Part shown: piece after piece, positions 57,408 to 64,000 of the stretch
How the letters are laid out: the number at the start of each line of letters is the position of its first letter
Position numbering within the stretch: the first letter of the stretch is position 1
NCBI RefSeq assembly: GCF_002294725.1
Contig: NZ_NSFT01000003.1
Span: 62,001 to 126,000 of the forward strand
Direction: 5' to 3'
DNA from: Mesorhizobium sp. WSM4313
GTDB taxonomy: Bacteria; Pseudomonadota; Alphaproteobacteria; Rhizobiales; Rhizobiaceae
DNA length: 64,000 nt
The notes under the pieces: generated by a model
Seen by the model: only the letters and a program-made list of their open reading frames with translations
Database searches by the model: none
Told to the model about the DNA's origin: nothing
Translations under genes and position numbers: made by a program

Positions 57408-58301
57408 TTGAAAACGGCAGCCGAGGATTTTTCGGTCGTCCCACCCTTCGAAATCCGATCGGGCGCCGAGCAGCGCGTCCCTTTCCTGTTCAACTCACCG
57501 CATAGCGGCCGCCACTATCCGGAGCGCTTCCTGGCCATGGCGCGGCTTGACCGCAACGCCATCCGCCGGTCGGAGGACTGCTATGTCGAGGAGCTTTTCG
57601 GCGGCGCCGTGCCGCTCGGCGCGCCACTGCTGGCGGCCAATTTTCCGCGCGCCTATCTCGATGTCAACCGCGAGCCGTGGGAACTCGATCCGCGCATGTT
57701 CGCGGAGCCGGTCCCGTCCTTCTGCAACATCCGGTCGGCGCGTGTCGCCGGCGGGCTGGGCACGGTGCCGAAGCTTGTCGGCGAAGGCCTCGATATCTAT
57801 CCCGGCCGCCTGCCGCTGGCTGAGGCCGTGGCGCGCATCGAAGCGGTGTACAAGCCTTATCACGAGACGCTGAAGCGGCTCCTGACCAGAACGCATGCCA
57901 GGTTCGGCTATGCCGTGCTGATCGACTGCCACTCGATGCCGGCCAGCATACGCGTCGGCGACAACGGCGTGCGGCCCGACTTCATCATCGGCGATCGGTT
58001 CGGAATTTCGGCCTCGCCGGCGCTCACCGAGATGGCCATCGGCCTGCTTGTCCGCATGGGCTACACCGTCGCGCACAACAAGCCCTATGCGGGAGGGTTC
58101 ATCACCGAACATTACGGCAGGCCGGCGCGGCATCTGCATGCGTTGCAGATCGAGGTCAATCGCGGGCTTTACATGGACGAGCGGACGTTCCAGAAATCGG
58201 CCGGCTTCGACGCCTTGGCCTGCGACCTGACCCGCTTCTCGGCCGACCTGATGTCGATGCCCGACCACCATTTCGTCGATTTGCCGCTTGCGGCGGAATG
58301 A
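57408..58301 (+). CDS. N-formylglutamate amidohydrolase family protein
   Basis: 297-residue FGase-like zinc hydrolase. F-N-S-P-H-S-G-R-H-Y-P near residue 28, the second metal-site segment L-I-D-C-H-S-M-P near 177 and I-E-V-N-R-G-L-Y-M-D near 256. Start is uncertain: TTG 57408 (M-K-T-A-A-E-D-F-S) gives the family length. ATG 57288 would add 40 residues whose base composition looks non-coding. It is divergent from cpdR. No hut genes are nearby, so the true substrate is uncertain. A palindromic repeat and the mmgR-like sRNA follow. Confidence 0.85.
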   Translation: MKTAAEDFSVVPPFEIRSGAEQRVPFLFNSPHSGRHYPERFLAMARLDRNAIRRSEDCYVEELFGGAVPLGAPLLAANFPRAYLDVNREPWELDPRMFAEPVPSFCNIRSARVAGGLGTVPKLVGEGLDIYPGRLPLAEAVARIEAVYKPYHETLKRLLTRTHARFGYAVLIDCHSMPASIRVGDNGVRPDFIIGDRFGISASPALTEMAIGLLVRMGYTVAHNKPYAGGFITEHYGRPARHLHALQIEVNRGLYMDERTFQKSAGFDALACDLTRFSADLMSMPDHHFVDLPLAAE

Positions 58302-58331
58302 CGGCGCGGTTGGCGCGCCGAGTTCTTGTAT

Positions 58332-58376
58332 ACGCAATTCCGGACGGAAAACCGCTTCACACTTTCCCGGAATTGC
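58332..58376. repeat. Interspersed palindromic repeat, copy 2
   Basis: It begins ACGCAATTCCGGACGGAAAA and ends CCCGGAATTGC, and differs from 61527-61572 by one small indel and one base near the right end. Its ends form the imperfect palindrome GCAATTCCGG/CCGGAATTGC. It lies directly beyond the terminator of the sRNA on the minus strand. Confidence 0.85.
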
Positions 58377-58379
58377 CTG

Positions 58380-58463
58380 AAAAAAAGACCGCATCGTTTT
58401 CACGACACGGTCGAAGTCTAGGGAGGAAACGCCCAAGGAGGGCATGGACAGGAAAACCTGTCC
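58380..58463 (-). ncRNA. mmgR: mmgR-like small RNA (alpha-r8 / suhB RNA family)
   Basis: Predicted ~84-nt transcript on the minus strand. It opens with a perfect hairpin GGACAGG-TTTT-CCTGTCC. Then comes a CU-rich single-stranded segment with two CCTCC anti-ribosome-site motifs (in CCCTCCTTGGG and TTTCCTCCCT). It ends with a strong terminator: a GACCG...CGGTC stem extended by U-G pairs, GAAA-type loop and seven T. This layout and the place beside a suhB-like gene match the rhizobial alpha-r8/mmgR family, also catalogued as suhB RNA, linked in Sinorhizobium to polyhydroxybutyrate accumulation. The promoter is at 58471-58498. Confidence 0.83.
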
Positions 58464-58470
58464 GATGACA

Positions 58471-58498
58471 AAATTATTGTGCGCCGCACAAATGTCAA
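58471..58498 (-). promoter_or_regulatory. sRNA promoter with 15-base palindrome
   Basis: On the minus strand TTGACA (58498-58493) and TAATTT (58476-58471) are 16 bases apart, placing the start near 58463. The spacer contains the perfect palindrome TTGTGCGCCGCACAA (58477-58491). Its TGC-N3-GCA core resembles sites of PhaR/AniA-type regulators (inference). Confidence 0.7.
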
Positions 58499-58657
58499 TC
58501 GACAGCGGGCTTTTTTAATTCAATATGATGTGGAAATTCCGCTTCGGCGGCTCAGATGTGACATTCGGGCAACAGAAAACGGGCATCTGACCGGTCTTCG
58601 GCGCGCCTGTTCCGCGAGCAAGAGCGGCCGGCAACGGCCGCGATGGGGGAGAGCGAC

Positions 58658-59431
58658 TTGGATATCAGCACCGATTTCATGCGGCGCATCGCGCATGCCG
58701 CCGCCGCCGAAACCTTGCCGCGCTTCCGCAGCCAGGGGGCGGTCACCAACAAGCTTGCGGGAAGCTTCGATCCGGTAACCGAGGCCGATCGCGAAGCCGA
58801 ACGCGCGATCCGGGCGCTGATTTCGTCCGAATATCCCGAGCACGGCATCCTCGGCGAGGAGCATGGCAGCCACAACCTCGCCAGCCGACATGTCTGGGTG
58901 ATCGACCCGATCGACGGCACCCGCGCCTTCATTTCCGGCATCCCGGTCTGGGGAACGCTGGTCGGGCTGACCGTCGACGGCGAGGCGGTCGCCGGCATGA
59001 TGTCGCAACCCTTCACCGGTGAGCTGTTTTACGCCAACACTTCCGGGTCGCATTATGAAGGACCTGGCGGCCCGCGCCGGCTCGCGACCCGCAAGACGAC
59101 CGAACTCGCGCAAGCGACGCTGTTCACGACTACGCCGGCATTGTTCCAGGGCGATGCGCGCAAGCGCTATGACCAGTTCGAGACAAAGGTGCAGCTAGCC
59201 CGCTACGGCACCGATTGCTACGCCTTCGCCATGCTGGCGGCCGGCAGCATCGACATCGTCGCCGACCCGGGCCTGAAGCCCTACGACATCGTCGCGCTGA
59301 TCCCGATCATCGAGAAGGCCGGCGGCGTCATCACCACTTTCGAAGGCGGGCCGGCGGAGAAGGGCGGCGATATATTGGCGGCAGCGACGCCCGAGCTTCA
59401 CGCGGCAGCGATGGCGGCGCTGCGCGGCTGA
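58658..59431 (+). CDS. Inositol-monophosphatase family phosphatase (SuhB/HisN-like)
   Basis: 257-residue Mg-dependent phosphatase. D-P-V-T-E-A-D near 37, G-E-E-H-G near 61 (metal Glu), W-V-I-D-P-I-D-G-T near 79 and the last R-Y-G-T-D-C-Y-A-F-A-M-L-A-A-G near 186. The last motif is more like histidinol-phosphatase HisN than SuhB. TTG 58658 is preferred since GGGGGAGAG lies five bases before it; ATG 58643 is in frame but lacks a site. It lies beside and divergent from the mmgR-like sRNA, as in other rhizobia. Substrate: inositol phosphate or histidinol phosphate. Confidence 0.88.
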   Translation: MDISTDFMRRIAHAAAAETLPRFRSQGAVTNKLAGSFDPVTEADREAERAIRALISSEYPEHGILGEEHGSHNLASRHVWVIDPIDGTRAFISGIPVWGTLVGLTVDGEAVAGMMSQPFTGELFYANTSGSHYEGPGGPRRLATRKTTELAQATLFTTTPALFQGDARKRYDQFETKVQLARYGTDCYAFAMLAAGSIDIVADPGLKPYDIVALIPIIEKAGGVITTFEGGPAEKGGDILAAATPELHAAAMAALRG

Positions 59432-59489
59432 GCACCAGGCGGCCCAAGAGACCGTTTCATGCAAAGCCGGTGCAAGACTGCGGCGCGCT

Positions 59490-59941
59490 CTAGCTCTCGG
59501 TTGACGAAGGCTCTGCAAGGCGCAAGCCCCACAGAATGAGCGCGAAAGCAATGAGGCCGGTTGGCGCCGACGAATATCCGATGCCCTTGATCGCCGTCTC
59601 CTGAAAGGCGCTGCCGTGGAAGGCTCCGGCCGCCAGGGGCATCGTCTCGTTGCCGGCACCCCAGACGCTCGCCATCACGTGGCGGCCAGAATGGCAAGAG
59701 CCGAATAGATCAGAAGCCAGAACGCAACCCGCGATGCGGCGACGCTGAGACTGAGCCTCTCCCAAAGGAGACCCAGCGCCAGCAGGAGAACGGCTTCCAG
59801 GCCGCTGAGCGTATGCGCCGACAGCCCCAGGCGCGGTGCGGCGAGGTACGGGATTGCAAATCCTTCGAACGACGAAAACAGCAGCAGGGCGACGCCGATC
59901 TGCAACAGGCGATGTCCCTGACGTGACAGCGATGCGTTCAT
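59490..59941 (-). pseudogene. Hydroxylaminobenzene-mutase-like membrane protein, frameshifted
   Basis: Two overlapping reading frames together make one four-helix membrane protein. The first half starts at ATG 59941 (strong site GGGAGGAGG) and contains L-G-L-S-A-H-T-L-S-G near 35, then L-A-A-T before a TGA near 59675. The second half continues in another frame: V-M-A-S-V-W-G-A-G-N-E-T-M-P-L-A-A-G to L-I-L-W-G-L-R-L and a TAG at 59490. The order and motifs fit the hydroxylaminobenzene mutase family (~150 aa). A one-base shift near 59675-59690 breaks it. It could be a real mutation, a sequencing error or a programmed shift. Confidence 0.65.
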
Positions 59942-60236
59942 GTCCGTTCCTCCTCCCGGCACTGTCGGCTGGCGCATGGCGCCCGGAAGGTATCTAGCGC
60001 TCCGTGCCTTGGCGGAAACGAGGTGTCGCTCCCGCGCGGGCGCGCCTTCCAGTCAAGCCGGTTCCGCCCGCGTTTGCTGCAGGATCGGCAATGACTATGC
60101 AGGTGACGTGCCGGCGATGCCGGCAGCGTTCAGCCGAGACTTGGCGGACCGAGCGGCGAGGGCGCGAACCCACCGGCCGTGAAGCTCGTGTCCCGGCCGC
60201 AAGGCGTCACCGGCTGCCGCCGCCCACCACCTGGCG

Positions 60237-61193
60237 TCAGATGGCATCACCCGTGCCGGGGATGAAGGCGTCGAAAGCCGCCAGGAGCTGCTCGCGGTAG
60301 ATGTCCTTCTCCTGCAGGATCTCGTGTTGCGCGCCGTCAATCATCAACAGCGAGCCGACGCGCAGTTTCCTGGCATAGGCCTCCACCGCCTTGGTCGAGA
60401 CCACCCGGTCGGCGCCGGCGGCGACGATCAGCATCGGCACCTTCACCCTTGCCATGAAATCCGGATCGCTGACGGCTTTCGCGGCCGCGGCGGCGGCCCT
60501 CAGCCAGCGGATGGTTGGACCGCCGAGCGCGAGCTGCGGCCAGGCCTCGTAGATTCCGACATTGCGCCGGTAGCGCGCAGCATCCGAGGTCACCTTGTTC
60601 ACCTCGAAAGCGGGCGGCACTTTCGGGCGCGGACCGAGCGCGGCATAGAGCCGGCCGAGACCCAGCGCGCAGAAAACCGTGCAGACGCGCCGGACCGTGG
60701 CGATCGAGACCGGCAGGTCCGGCACCTCGAGAAAAGGAGCCAGCAGCACCATGCGTCGCACCCGGTTGACCATCGACGGCGAGGCAAGCAGCGCAATCAC
60801 CGCGCCCGTGGAATGCGCGAGGATGTAATAGGGGCCGCGGCAGTCGGGCAGCACGATTTCTTCGAAGAATTGCTCGAGATCGCGCGTATAGTCACGGAAG
60901 CTGCGGACATAGCCGCGCTGGCGGTCACGCAGCAGGCGGCTGGAATCGCCCTGGCCGCGCCAGTCGAGGATGGCGACGCCGAAGCCGCGATCGGCGAGAT
61001 CGCGGATGGTCTCGAAATATTTCTCGATGCATTCGTTGCGCCCGGTCAGCAGAACCACCGTGCCCTGCAGCGGGCGGCTGACAGCGGCAAAGACGCCATA
61101 GCGGATCTTCTTGCCGTCGCGTGTGGTGAAGAAGCCGCCCGCGGCATTCTGCGGCGCGGGATTGTCCTCGGTCAGATGGAAAAGATCCGTCAT
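60237..61193 (-). CDS. Alpha/beta hydrolase (lysophospholipase-like)
   Basis: 318-residue hydrolase of the PldB/monoglyceride-lipase type. L-D-W-R-G-Q-G-D-S near residue 78 is the oxyanion segment and H-S-T-G-A-V near 127 the nucleophile elbow, where the usual G-H-S-x-G reads A-H-S-T-G. Later G-A-D-R-V-V-S-T (~262) supplies Asp and G-A-Q-H-E-I near 289 the His. All of the triad is present. No signal peptide, so cytoplasmic or membrane-associated. Alone on its strand, after a repeat-rich gap. Confidence 0.9.
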   Translation of the reverse strand: MTDLFHLTEDNPAPQNAAGGFFTTRDGKKIRYGVFAAVSRPLQGTVVLLTGRNECIEKYFETIRDLADRGFGVAILDWRGQGDSSRLLRDRQRGYVRSFRDYTRDLEQFFEEIVLPDCRGPYYILAHSTGAVIALLASPSMVNRVRRMVLLAPFLEVPDLPVSIATVRRVCTVFCALGLGRLYAALGPRPKVPPAFEVNKVTSDAARYRRNVGIYEAWPQLALGGPTIRWLRAAAAAAKAVSDPDFMARVKVPMLIVAAGADRVVSTKAVEAYARKLRVGSLLMIDGAQHEILQEKDIYREQLLAAFDAFIPGTGDAI

Positions 61194-61296
61194 GCGGCGT
61201 CTTGCTTGTTTTTTGCCCGGACGGGCGAGGCGTCGGCATGGTGATAGACGGCCAGGCGGCAAAAGCAAAGGCGTTGCGAGGATTTACGCAGTTGCC

Positions 61297-61344
61297 GCGC
61301 ATGACCCCCGAAAACCGGAATCGATTTCGGAAAGGATCATGCGC
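61297..61344. repeat. Rhizobial palindromic repeat (RIME-like)
   Basis: GCGCATGA (61297-61304) and TCATGCGC (61337-61344) are perfect arms around CCCCGAAAACCGG and TTTCGGAAAGGA segments. I recall close relatives of this element from many rhizobial intergenic regions. It lies upstream of the hydrolase gene in a 614-base gap without coding potential. Confidence 0.7.
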
Positions 61345-61370
61345 GAAATCAAAAGGCTACTGCGTCCTTA

Positions 61371-61439
61371 GCGCGTCCAGAGGACGCGCGGCGCTGTAGC
61401 GCGGGGAAGGCCGGAAGTGCCTCGGTGCACTTCCGGCCT
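61371..61439. repeat. Two strong hairpins
   Basis: GCGCGTCC-aga-GGACGCGC (61371-61389) is followed by a perfect 13-base stem, AGGCCGGAAGTGC/GCACTTCCGGCCT, with a six-base loop (61408-61439). No T-run follows either. Probably part of a repeated intergenic element, not a terminator. Confidence 0.6.
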
Positions 61440-61526
61440 CTGTCGATCCGGGAGGAAGGGACGTTGCACCCGGTTCGGCCTCGTCGCGGCGCAGGGAAGG
61501 GGGGCGCCGCTTGTCTCTCTGTCTTG

Positions 61527-61572
61527 ACGCAATTCCGGACGGAAAACCGCTTCACACTTTTCCTGGAATTGC
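61527..61572. repeat. Interspersed palindromic repeat, copy 3
   Basis: It begins ACGCAATTCCGGACGGAAAA and ends TCCTGGAATTGC. Nearly identical to 58332-58376 and related to 9892-9938. It lies 100 bases upstream of the heat-shock promoter. Confidence 0.85.
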
Positions 61573-61672
61573 TCGAACTTGACCAAAGCCTAATGCCGCA
61601 TGACTGAACGGATGCCGAAGCCGTGGTTCATCCACCGTTCATGAACGTGGCTGCATTGCGACCAAGGAAAAC

Positions 61673-61701
61673 CTTGAAATGGCTTTTTGAGCTTCCCAAA
61701 T
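61673..61701 (+). promoter_or_regulatory. RpoH (sigma-32) heat-shock promoter
   Basis: CTTGAAA at 61673-61679 and CCCAAAT at 61695-61701 with a 15-base spacer match the sigma-32 consensus. The start would fall near 61709, giving a leader of about 100 bases before hsp20. Confidence 0.75.
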
Positions 61702-61708
61702 GAAGGTT

Positions 61709-61807
61709 GTGGCCGCCGATGTCGGGGCCGCTGGCCTATCCCGAACGCCTTTCGAGGGTTTCGCACCGGGTCATACGCAAACCATGTTGCTCAAAAGGAG
61801 AACACTC
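61709..61807 (+). promoter_or_regulatory. ROSE-like RNA thermometer
   Basis: The ~100-base leader ends in GTTGCTC-aaaag-GAGAAC directly at the hsp20 ribosome site. GUU pairs with AAC and CUC with GAG around a bulged G, the diagnostic last hairpin of ROSE elements, which masks the AAGGAG site at low temperature. Further GC-rich stems lie upstream. Confidence 0.75.
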
Positions 61808-62275
61808 ATGCGTCACGTTGATTTTTCCCCGCTTTATCGTTCGACCGTCGGCTTCGACCGGCTGTTCACCATGCTCGATTCGCTCGGCCAGCCCGAGACC
61901 GCGCAGACCTATCCGCCCTATAATATCGAGCGCACGGGCGAGAACGCCTATCGCATCTCGATGGCCGTTGCCGGCTTCTCGGAAGACGAGATTTCGATCG
62001 AAGCCCACCGCAACGTGCTGACCGTCAAGGGCGAGCGCAAGGAAGAGAACAACAGCGAGGGTTCCGAGCTGCTTTACCGCGGCATCGCCTCGAGGTCCTT
62101 CGAGCGCCGCTTCCAGCTCGCCGACCACGTCGAAGTGGAAGGCGCCACGCTGAAGAACGGCCTGCTCTTCGTCGACCTCAAGCGCAACATTCCCGAGGAA
62201 CTGAAGCCGCGCAAGATCGCGATCACCTCGTCCGCGGACAAGGCCAAGCAGATCGAAACCAAGGCCGCCGCGTAA
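61808..62275 (+). CDS. Small heat-shock protein (Hsp20/IbpA-like)
   Basis: 155-residue ATP-independent chaperone. It begins M-R-H-V-D-F-S-P-L-Y-R-S-T-V-G-F-D-R, an IbpA-class N-terminus. The alpha-crystallin domain (~35-130) contains Y-N-I-E-R-T-G-E, V-A-G-F-S-E-D-E-I and A-T-L-K-N-G-L-L. A final I-P-E-E-L area and Ala-rich tail follow. ATG 61808 has AAGGAG eight bases upstream inside the ROSE hairpin. Heat controls it at two levels: RpoH promoter and thermometer. Confidence 0.94.
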   Translation: MRHVDFSPLYRSTVGFDRLFTMLDSLGQPETAQTYPPYNIERTGENAYRISMAVAGFSEDEISIEAHRNVLTVKGERKEENNSEGSELLYRGIASRSFERRFQLADHVEVEGATLKNGLLFVDLKRNIPEELKPRKIAITSSADKAKQIETKAAA

Positions 62276-62316
62276 CCCGCGGGGCCCGTAGTAGACAACG
62301 TCTCCCTCCCGAGACG

Positions 62317-62344
62317 AAAGCGGCGCCGCGAGGCGCCGCTTTTT
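62317..62344 (+). terminator. Rho-independent terminator of hsp20
   Basis: AAAGCGGCGCC pairs perfectly with GGCGCCGCTTT around GCGA, followed by more T. It lies 41 bases past the hsp20 stop. Confidence 0.9.
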
Positions 62345-62410
62345 ATTGTGCCACCGGCAACGCGCCGTTCTGGCTCTTTTGAAGCATGCAGCGGCGGATC
62401 ATGAAGGGCG

Positions 62411-63163
62411 ATGTCCGATTTTTCCCTGCTGCTGACACTCACCGTTGCAATCACTTTCCTGCTCGCCGGTATCGTCAAGGGCGTCACCGGCATGGGCCTG
62501 CCGACGCTGGCCATGGGATTGCTTGGCACCATCATGCCGCCGGTGACCGCGGCGTCGCTGCTGATCGTGCCGTCCTTCGTCACCAATCTCTGGCAGCTTT
62601 TCGCCGGCCCGAGTTTTTCGGCGGTCCTGCGCCGGCTTTGGCTGATGATGGCGGGCATTCTGATCGGCACGATCGCCGGCTCGCGGCTGCTCGCCAGCGA
62701 CAATGTCAAATGGACGACCGCCGGCCTCGGCGCGGCATTGATCGTCTATGCCGCCTATAGCCTGCTCGCGCGGCAGCCTGTCGTTCCCGAGAAAAGCGAG
62801 CACTGGTCGTCGCCGGCCGTGGGTTTCCTCACCGGCCTGGTCACGGGCGGCACCGGCGTCTTCGTAGTGCCTGCCGTGCCTTACATCCAGGCGCTGGGCT
62901 TGAGCCGGGACGATCTGATCCAGGCGCTCGGTCTTTCCTTCACGGTGTCGACGATCGCCCTGGCGCTGGGCCTTGCCTCGCATGGCGTCTTCGAGGCGGG
63001 ACATCTGGCGATGTCCTCGCTTGCCGTGCTGCCGGCCCTGCTCGGCATGTGGCTGGGGCAAATCCTTCGCCGGAAGATCAGCCCGGCAACTTTTCGCCGC
63101 TGGTTCCTGATTTTTCTGGTCCTGCTCGGCGTCGAGTTGTTGCTGCGGCCCTTTGTGGCCTAG
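62411..63163 (+). CDS. TauE/SafE family permease (sulfite exporter-like)
   Basis: 250-residue membrane protein with about seven or eight helices. The duplicated family motif appears in both halves: G-I-V-K-G-V-T-G-M-G-L-P near residue 20 and F-L-T-G-L-V-T-G-G-T-G-V-F near 137. TauE/SafE proteins export sulfite, sulfoacetate or other organic anions; the substrate is not shown here. It converges on the metallo-hydrolase gene, with 10 bases between the stops. Confidence 0.92.
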   Translation: MSDFSLLLTLTVAITFLLAGIVKGVTGMGLPTLAMGLLGTIMPPVTAASLLIVPSFVTNLWQLFAGPSFSAVLRRLWLMMAGILIGTIAGSRLLASDNVKWTTAGLGAALIVYAAYSLLARQPVVPEKSEHWSSPAVGFLTGLVTGGTGVFVVPAVPYIQALGLSRDDLIQALGLSFTVSTIALALGLASHGVFEAGHLAMSSLAVLPALLGMWLGQILRRKISPATFRRWFLIFLVLLGVELLLRPFVA

Positions 63164-63173
63164 CTGCAGGGGA

Positions 63174-64000
63174 CTACTTATTATTTGCCGCAAGAACGGC
63201 TTCGAGATTCCGCCGGTGAACGGCTTCGTATGGCGCGAAATACTCGGTCGCCGTGGTGGCGAAAATCTCGGCGCCGAAGGTCCGCAGATCCTGCTTGGCT
63301 AGGTCGGGGTCTTGCCGGCAGGCAAGCAGCTTTCGGACGTAAGCCTCGGTGGCATCGATGAAGCTTCTGTCATAGCCGCCGGCTTCGATCGCCTCAAAGG
63401 AACCGTGGTTGGGCAGGATCCGGTCGAACTGCCAACTGGACATGCGCCCAAGGTCGACCAGATGCTCGCTCAGGCGCTCCGGCTCCGACACATAGGTGAC
63501 GGAGTCTTCCAGCGTGTCGCCTGCCAAAAGCAGGCCGGCGTCGGGCATCAGCAGCACCGTGCCGTCATGGCTGTGGATCTCGACCTGGCGCAGTTCGATG
63601 GGGACCGCCCCGACCGTCAGGCTGAGGCTGTTGTCGAAAACTCTGTTGGGCAGCACAAGCGGCTTGATCGGCGGATTACCGCCCTCGATGTCGGCCCGGC
63701 CGCGTTCGAGCGCCAAGGCGGTGAGGCGGTTGGCGATGATCTCGCAATCCTCAAACACCTCGTTGCCGGCGATATGGTCGTCATGCCAGTGGCTGAGCAC
63801 GACGCGGATCGAGGTCACGCCCATCTCTTGGAGGGTTTTCCGGATGAAGCGGGCATGGGGCAGGGATATGTGCGTGTCATAGACAAGCGCCTGCGACCCA
63901 TCGACGATCGCATAGGTGCAGATGCCAAGCGTGTAAGCGCCGTCGTCAAGCCAATTCGGCTCGTCCGACCAGATGCGAACGCCTTCGATGCGGCCGTCAT
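63174..64000 (-). CDS. Metallo-beta-lactamase-fold hydrolase (partial, 5' end missing)
   Basis: At least 275 residues; the frame stays open to the window edge, so the N-terminus lies outside. Visible are A-L-V-Y-D-T-H-I-S-L, the zinc motif S-H-W-H-D-D-H-I-A-G-N-E, G-T-V-L-L-M-P-D-A-G-L-L-L-A-G-D-T-L (second metal Asp) and a late P-N-H-G-S. A start at 63824 would cut off the first strand and the motif's lead-in, so it is rejected. It is cytoplasmic as far as can be seen. The family includes lactonases, glyoxalases and drug hydrolases; no specific role is claimed. Confidence 0.88.
   Translation of the reverse strand, partial: DGRIEGVRIWSDEPNWLDDGAYTLGICTYAIVDGSQALVYDTHISLPHARFIRKTLQEMGVTSIRVVLSHWHDDHIAGNEVFEDCEIIANRLTALALERGRADIEGGNPPIKPLVLPNRVFDNSLSLTVGAVPIELRQVEIHSHDGTVLLMPDAGLLLAGDTLEDSVTYVSEPERLSEHLVDLGRMSSWQFDRILPNHGSFEAIEAGGYDRSFIDATEAYVRKLLACRQDPDLAKQDLRTFGAEIFATTATEYFAPYEAVHRRNLEAVLAANNK

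Noticed and set aside
59398..59697. Separate 99-residue gene after the phosphatase
   Set aside because: It is the out-of-frame shadow of the broken hydroxylaminobenzene-mutase-like gene; its Arg-rich product has no helices, while the other frame continues the membrane protein.
59942..60236. Possible small gene between the broken membrane gene and the hydrolase
   Set aside because: Only Arg/Pro-rich shadow frames without ribosome sites; no RNA structure stands out.

Overview
The window looks like chromosome from a Mesorhizobium-type member of the Rhizobiales. The evidence is high GC content, a CpdR response regulator of rhizobial type, an sRNA of the mmgR/alpha-r8 type beside a suhB-like gene, an Hsp20 gene behind a ROSE-like thermometer, several families of short palindromic rhizobial intergenic repeats, and many ABC transporters and catabolic operons. 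These assignments come from reading the sequence; no database search was run.

Layout. 0.2-2.9 kb: TPR lipoprotein, ribosomal protein S21, SET-domain protein and an SDR. 3.2-8.4 kb: heterotetrameric sarcosine oxidase soxBDAG. 8.4-9.8 kb: two small proteins and a TetR regulator. 9.9-15.5 kb: a divergent fatty/hydroxy-acid cluster (SDR, APH-type kinase, MaoC hydratase, SDR // ACAD11-like dehydrogenase, MDR reductase). 15.7-19.1 kb: four overlapping genes for lipid-linked sugar modification (GT87, GtrB-like GT2, ChbG/NaxD-like deacetylase, GtrA). 19.2-26.7 kb: RpiR regulator divergent from amidohydrolase, amine permease, glutamine-synthetase-like ligase, aldehyde dehydrogenase and iron alcohol dehydrogenase, which together fit a gamma-glutamyl pathway for an amino alcohol. 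27.0-31.0 kb: a PotABCD-type ABC transporter. 31.1-34.6 kb: antiporter, EEP phosphohydrolase and EamA exporter.

34.6-52.1 kb is dominated by a long minus-strand catabolic locus headed by a LacI regulator (lacI, Gfo/Idh/MocA, CoA-transferase, enoyl-CoA hydratase, ALDH, sugar ABC transporter, GMC oxidoreductase, SDR, second GMC, Dabb protein, MFS). It is divergent from a DUF993 (DHDPS-like) gene, with three copies of an operator-like palindrome between them. 52.2-55.7 kb: GDP-fucose synthesis (gmd, fcl) plus a candidate fucosyltransferase. 55.8-64 kb: outer-membrane barrel, tRNA-Val, cpdR, a second N-formylglutamate amidohydrolase homologue, the mmgR-like sRNA with a suhB/hisN-like phosphatase, a frameshifted hydroxylaminobenzene-mutase-like gene, a lysophospholipase-like hydrolase, a repeat-rich gap, a heat-shock promoter with ROSE-like leader and hsp20, a TauE/SafE permease and a metallo-beta-lactamase-fold hydrolase running off the window.

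The most interesting hypotheses are the gamma-glutamyl amino-alcohol pathway, the split ACAD10/11-like kinase/dehydrogenase pair, the NaxD-like lipid-sugar deacetylation module, and the LacI locus that joins a sugar ABC transporter to CoA-ester enzymes. No CRISPR array, prophage, transposase or integrase was seen.
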